From NCBI RefSeq assembly GCF_027111255.2, contig NZ_CP114285.2, forward strand, positions 2,046,001 through 2,110,000: DNA of 64,000 nucleotides, written 5' to 3'. Source of the DNA: Flavobacterium flavigenum (GTDB lineage Bacteria; Bacteroidota; Bacteroidia; Flavobacteriales; Flavobacteriaceae). This document shows positions 63,860 through 64,000 of the stretch, in pieces (within the stretch, counting starts at the first letter, position 1; each line of letters begins with the position of its first letter). The notes beneath the pieces are model-generated. The model saw only the letters and a list, made by a program, of their open reading frames with translations, was not told where the DNA came from and ran no database searches. Both the position numbers and the translations under genes were made by a program.

Positions 63860-64000
63860 ATGAAAATTGCACTTTTAGGATACGGAAAAATGGGCCAGGT
63901 AATCGAAAGAATTGCTCTGGAGAGAGGGCATGAAATTGTCCTGAAAAAAGACGAATTCAATACATATGACGGTCTTTCAACAGCGGATGTTGCTATCGAT
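63860..64000 (+). CDS. dapB: 4-hydroxy-tetrahydrodipicolinate reductase, 5' end only
   Basis: The first 47 codons are in the window: MKIALLGYGKMGQVIERIAL with the nucleotide-binding GYGKMG motif typical for DapB, an enzyme of lysine and diaminopimelate biosynthesis. The gene continues beyond the right edge. The location after parAB-DUF5683 supports the call. Confidence 0.9.
   Translation, partial: MKIALLGYGKMGQVIERIALERGHEIVLKKDEFNTYDGLSTADVAID

Overview
The window is a piece of a Flavobacterium-like Bacteroidota chromosome. Evidence: AT-rich DNA, TAnnTTTG-type promoter sequence, a SusC/SusD pair, type IX secretion (T9SS) C-terminal sorting domains, two-gene GIN/DUF2807 and PspC/PadR cluster, and a ParA-ParB-DUF5683-DapB run.

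Layout. (1) 1-6580: a very large RHS-like secreted protein (left end outside the window) and a small secreted protein that looks like its detached C-terminal module. (2) 6637-15921: a 2950-residue RHS protein with a signal peptide, RHS core and variable C-terminal toxin candidate (CT1), followed by a candidate immunity gene. (3) 15922-30889: an array. Twice, a 5,864-bp mobile element (XRE repressor, P-loop ATPase, two overlapping tyrosine recombinases, RelE/ParE-type toxin-antitoxin pair, long non-coding tract) is followed directly by an orphan RHS core fused to a new C-terminal toxin plus an immunity gene: CT2 resembles a CdiA-type tRNase with a Cys-pair immunity protein; CT3 resembles a papain-fold toxin but is broken by a one-base frameshift. 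The three RHS cores are 250 bp each, start with the same 15 bases, and the element's right end joins exactly there. I infer that 7.3-7.8 kb units [core-toxin-immunity-element] insert site-specifically into the core codons of the expressed rhs gene, so that the newest toxin is expressed and older toxins are kept downstream as silent cassettes with their immunity genes. This is the most interesting system in the window.

(4) 31227-32995: a secreted protein with 17-residue repeats and a small unknown protein. (5) 33058-49169: a pectin utilisation locus on the minus strand: susC, susD, a DUF4957/DUF5123-like lipoprotein, a PL9-type pectate lyase lipoprotein, a 1499-residue T9SS pectin methylesterase, a small T9SS protein, a PfkB sugar kinase and a LacI-family regulator. 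ATCGATT palindromes upstream of susC and of the small T9SS gene are candidate operators. (6) 49641-53825: an MFS transporter, a metal-response group (HMA-AraC regulator, HMA-MauE membrane protein, 49-residue Cys-rich secreted peptide), a DUF4442 thioesterase-like protein and a DUF4870 protein. (7) 54025-57736: PadR regulator, PspC envelope protein and two DUF2807 proteins. (8) 57861-64000: thioredoxin reductase, cation/proton antiporter, Hsp20, tRNA-Pro(TGG), ParA, ParB, a DUF5683 protein and the start of dapB.
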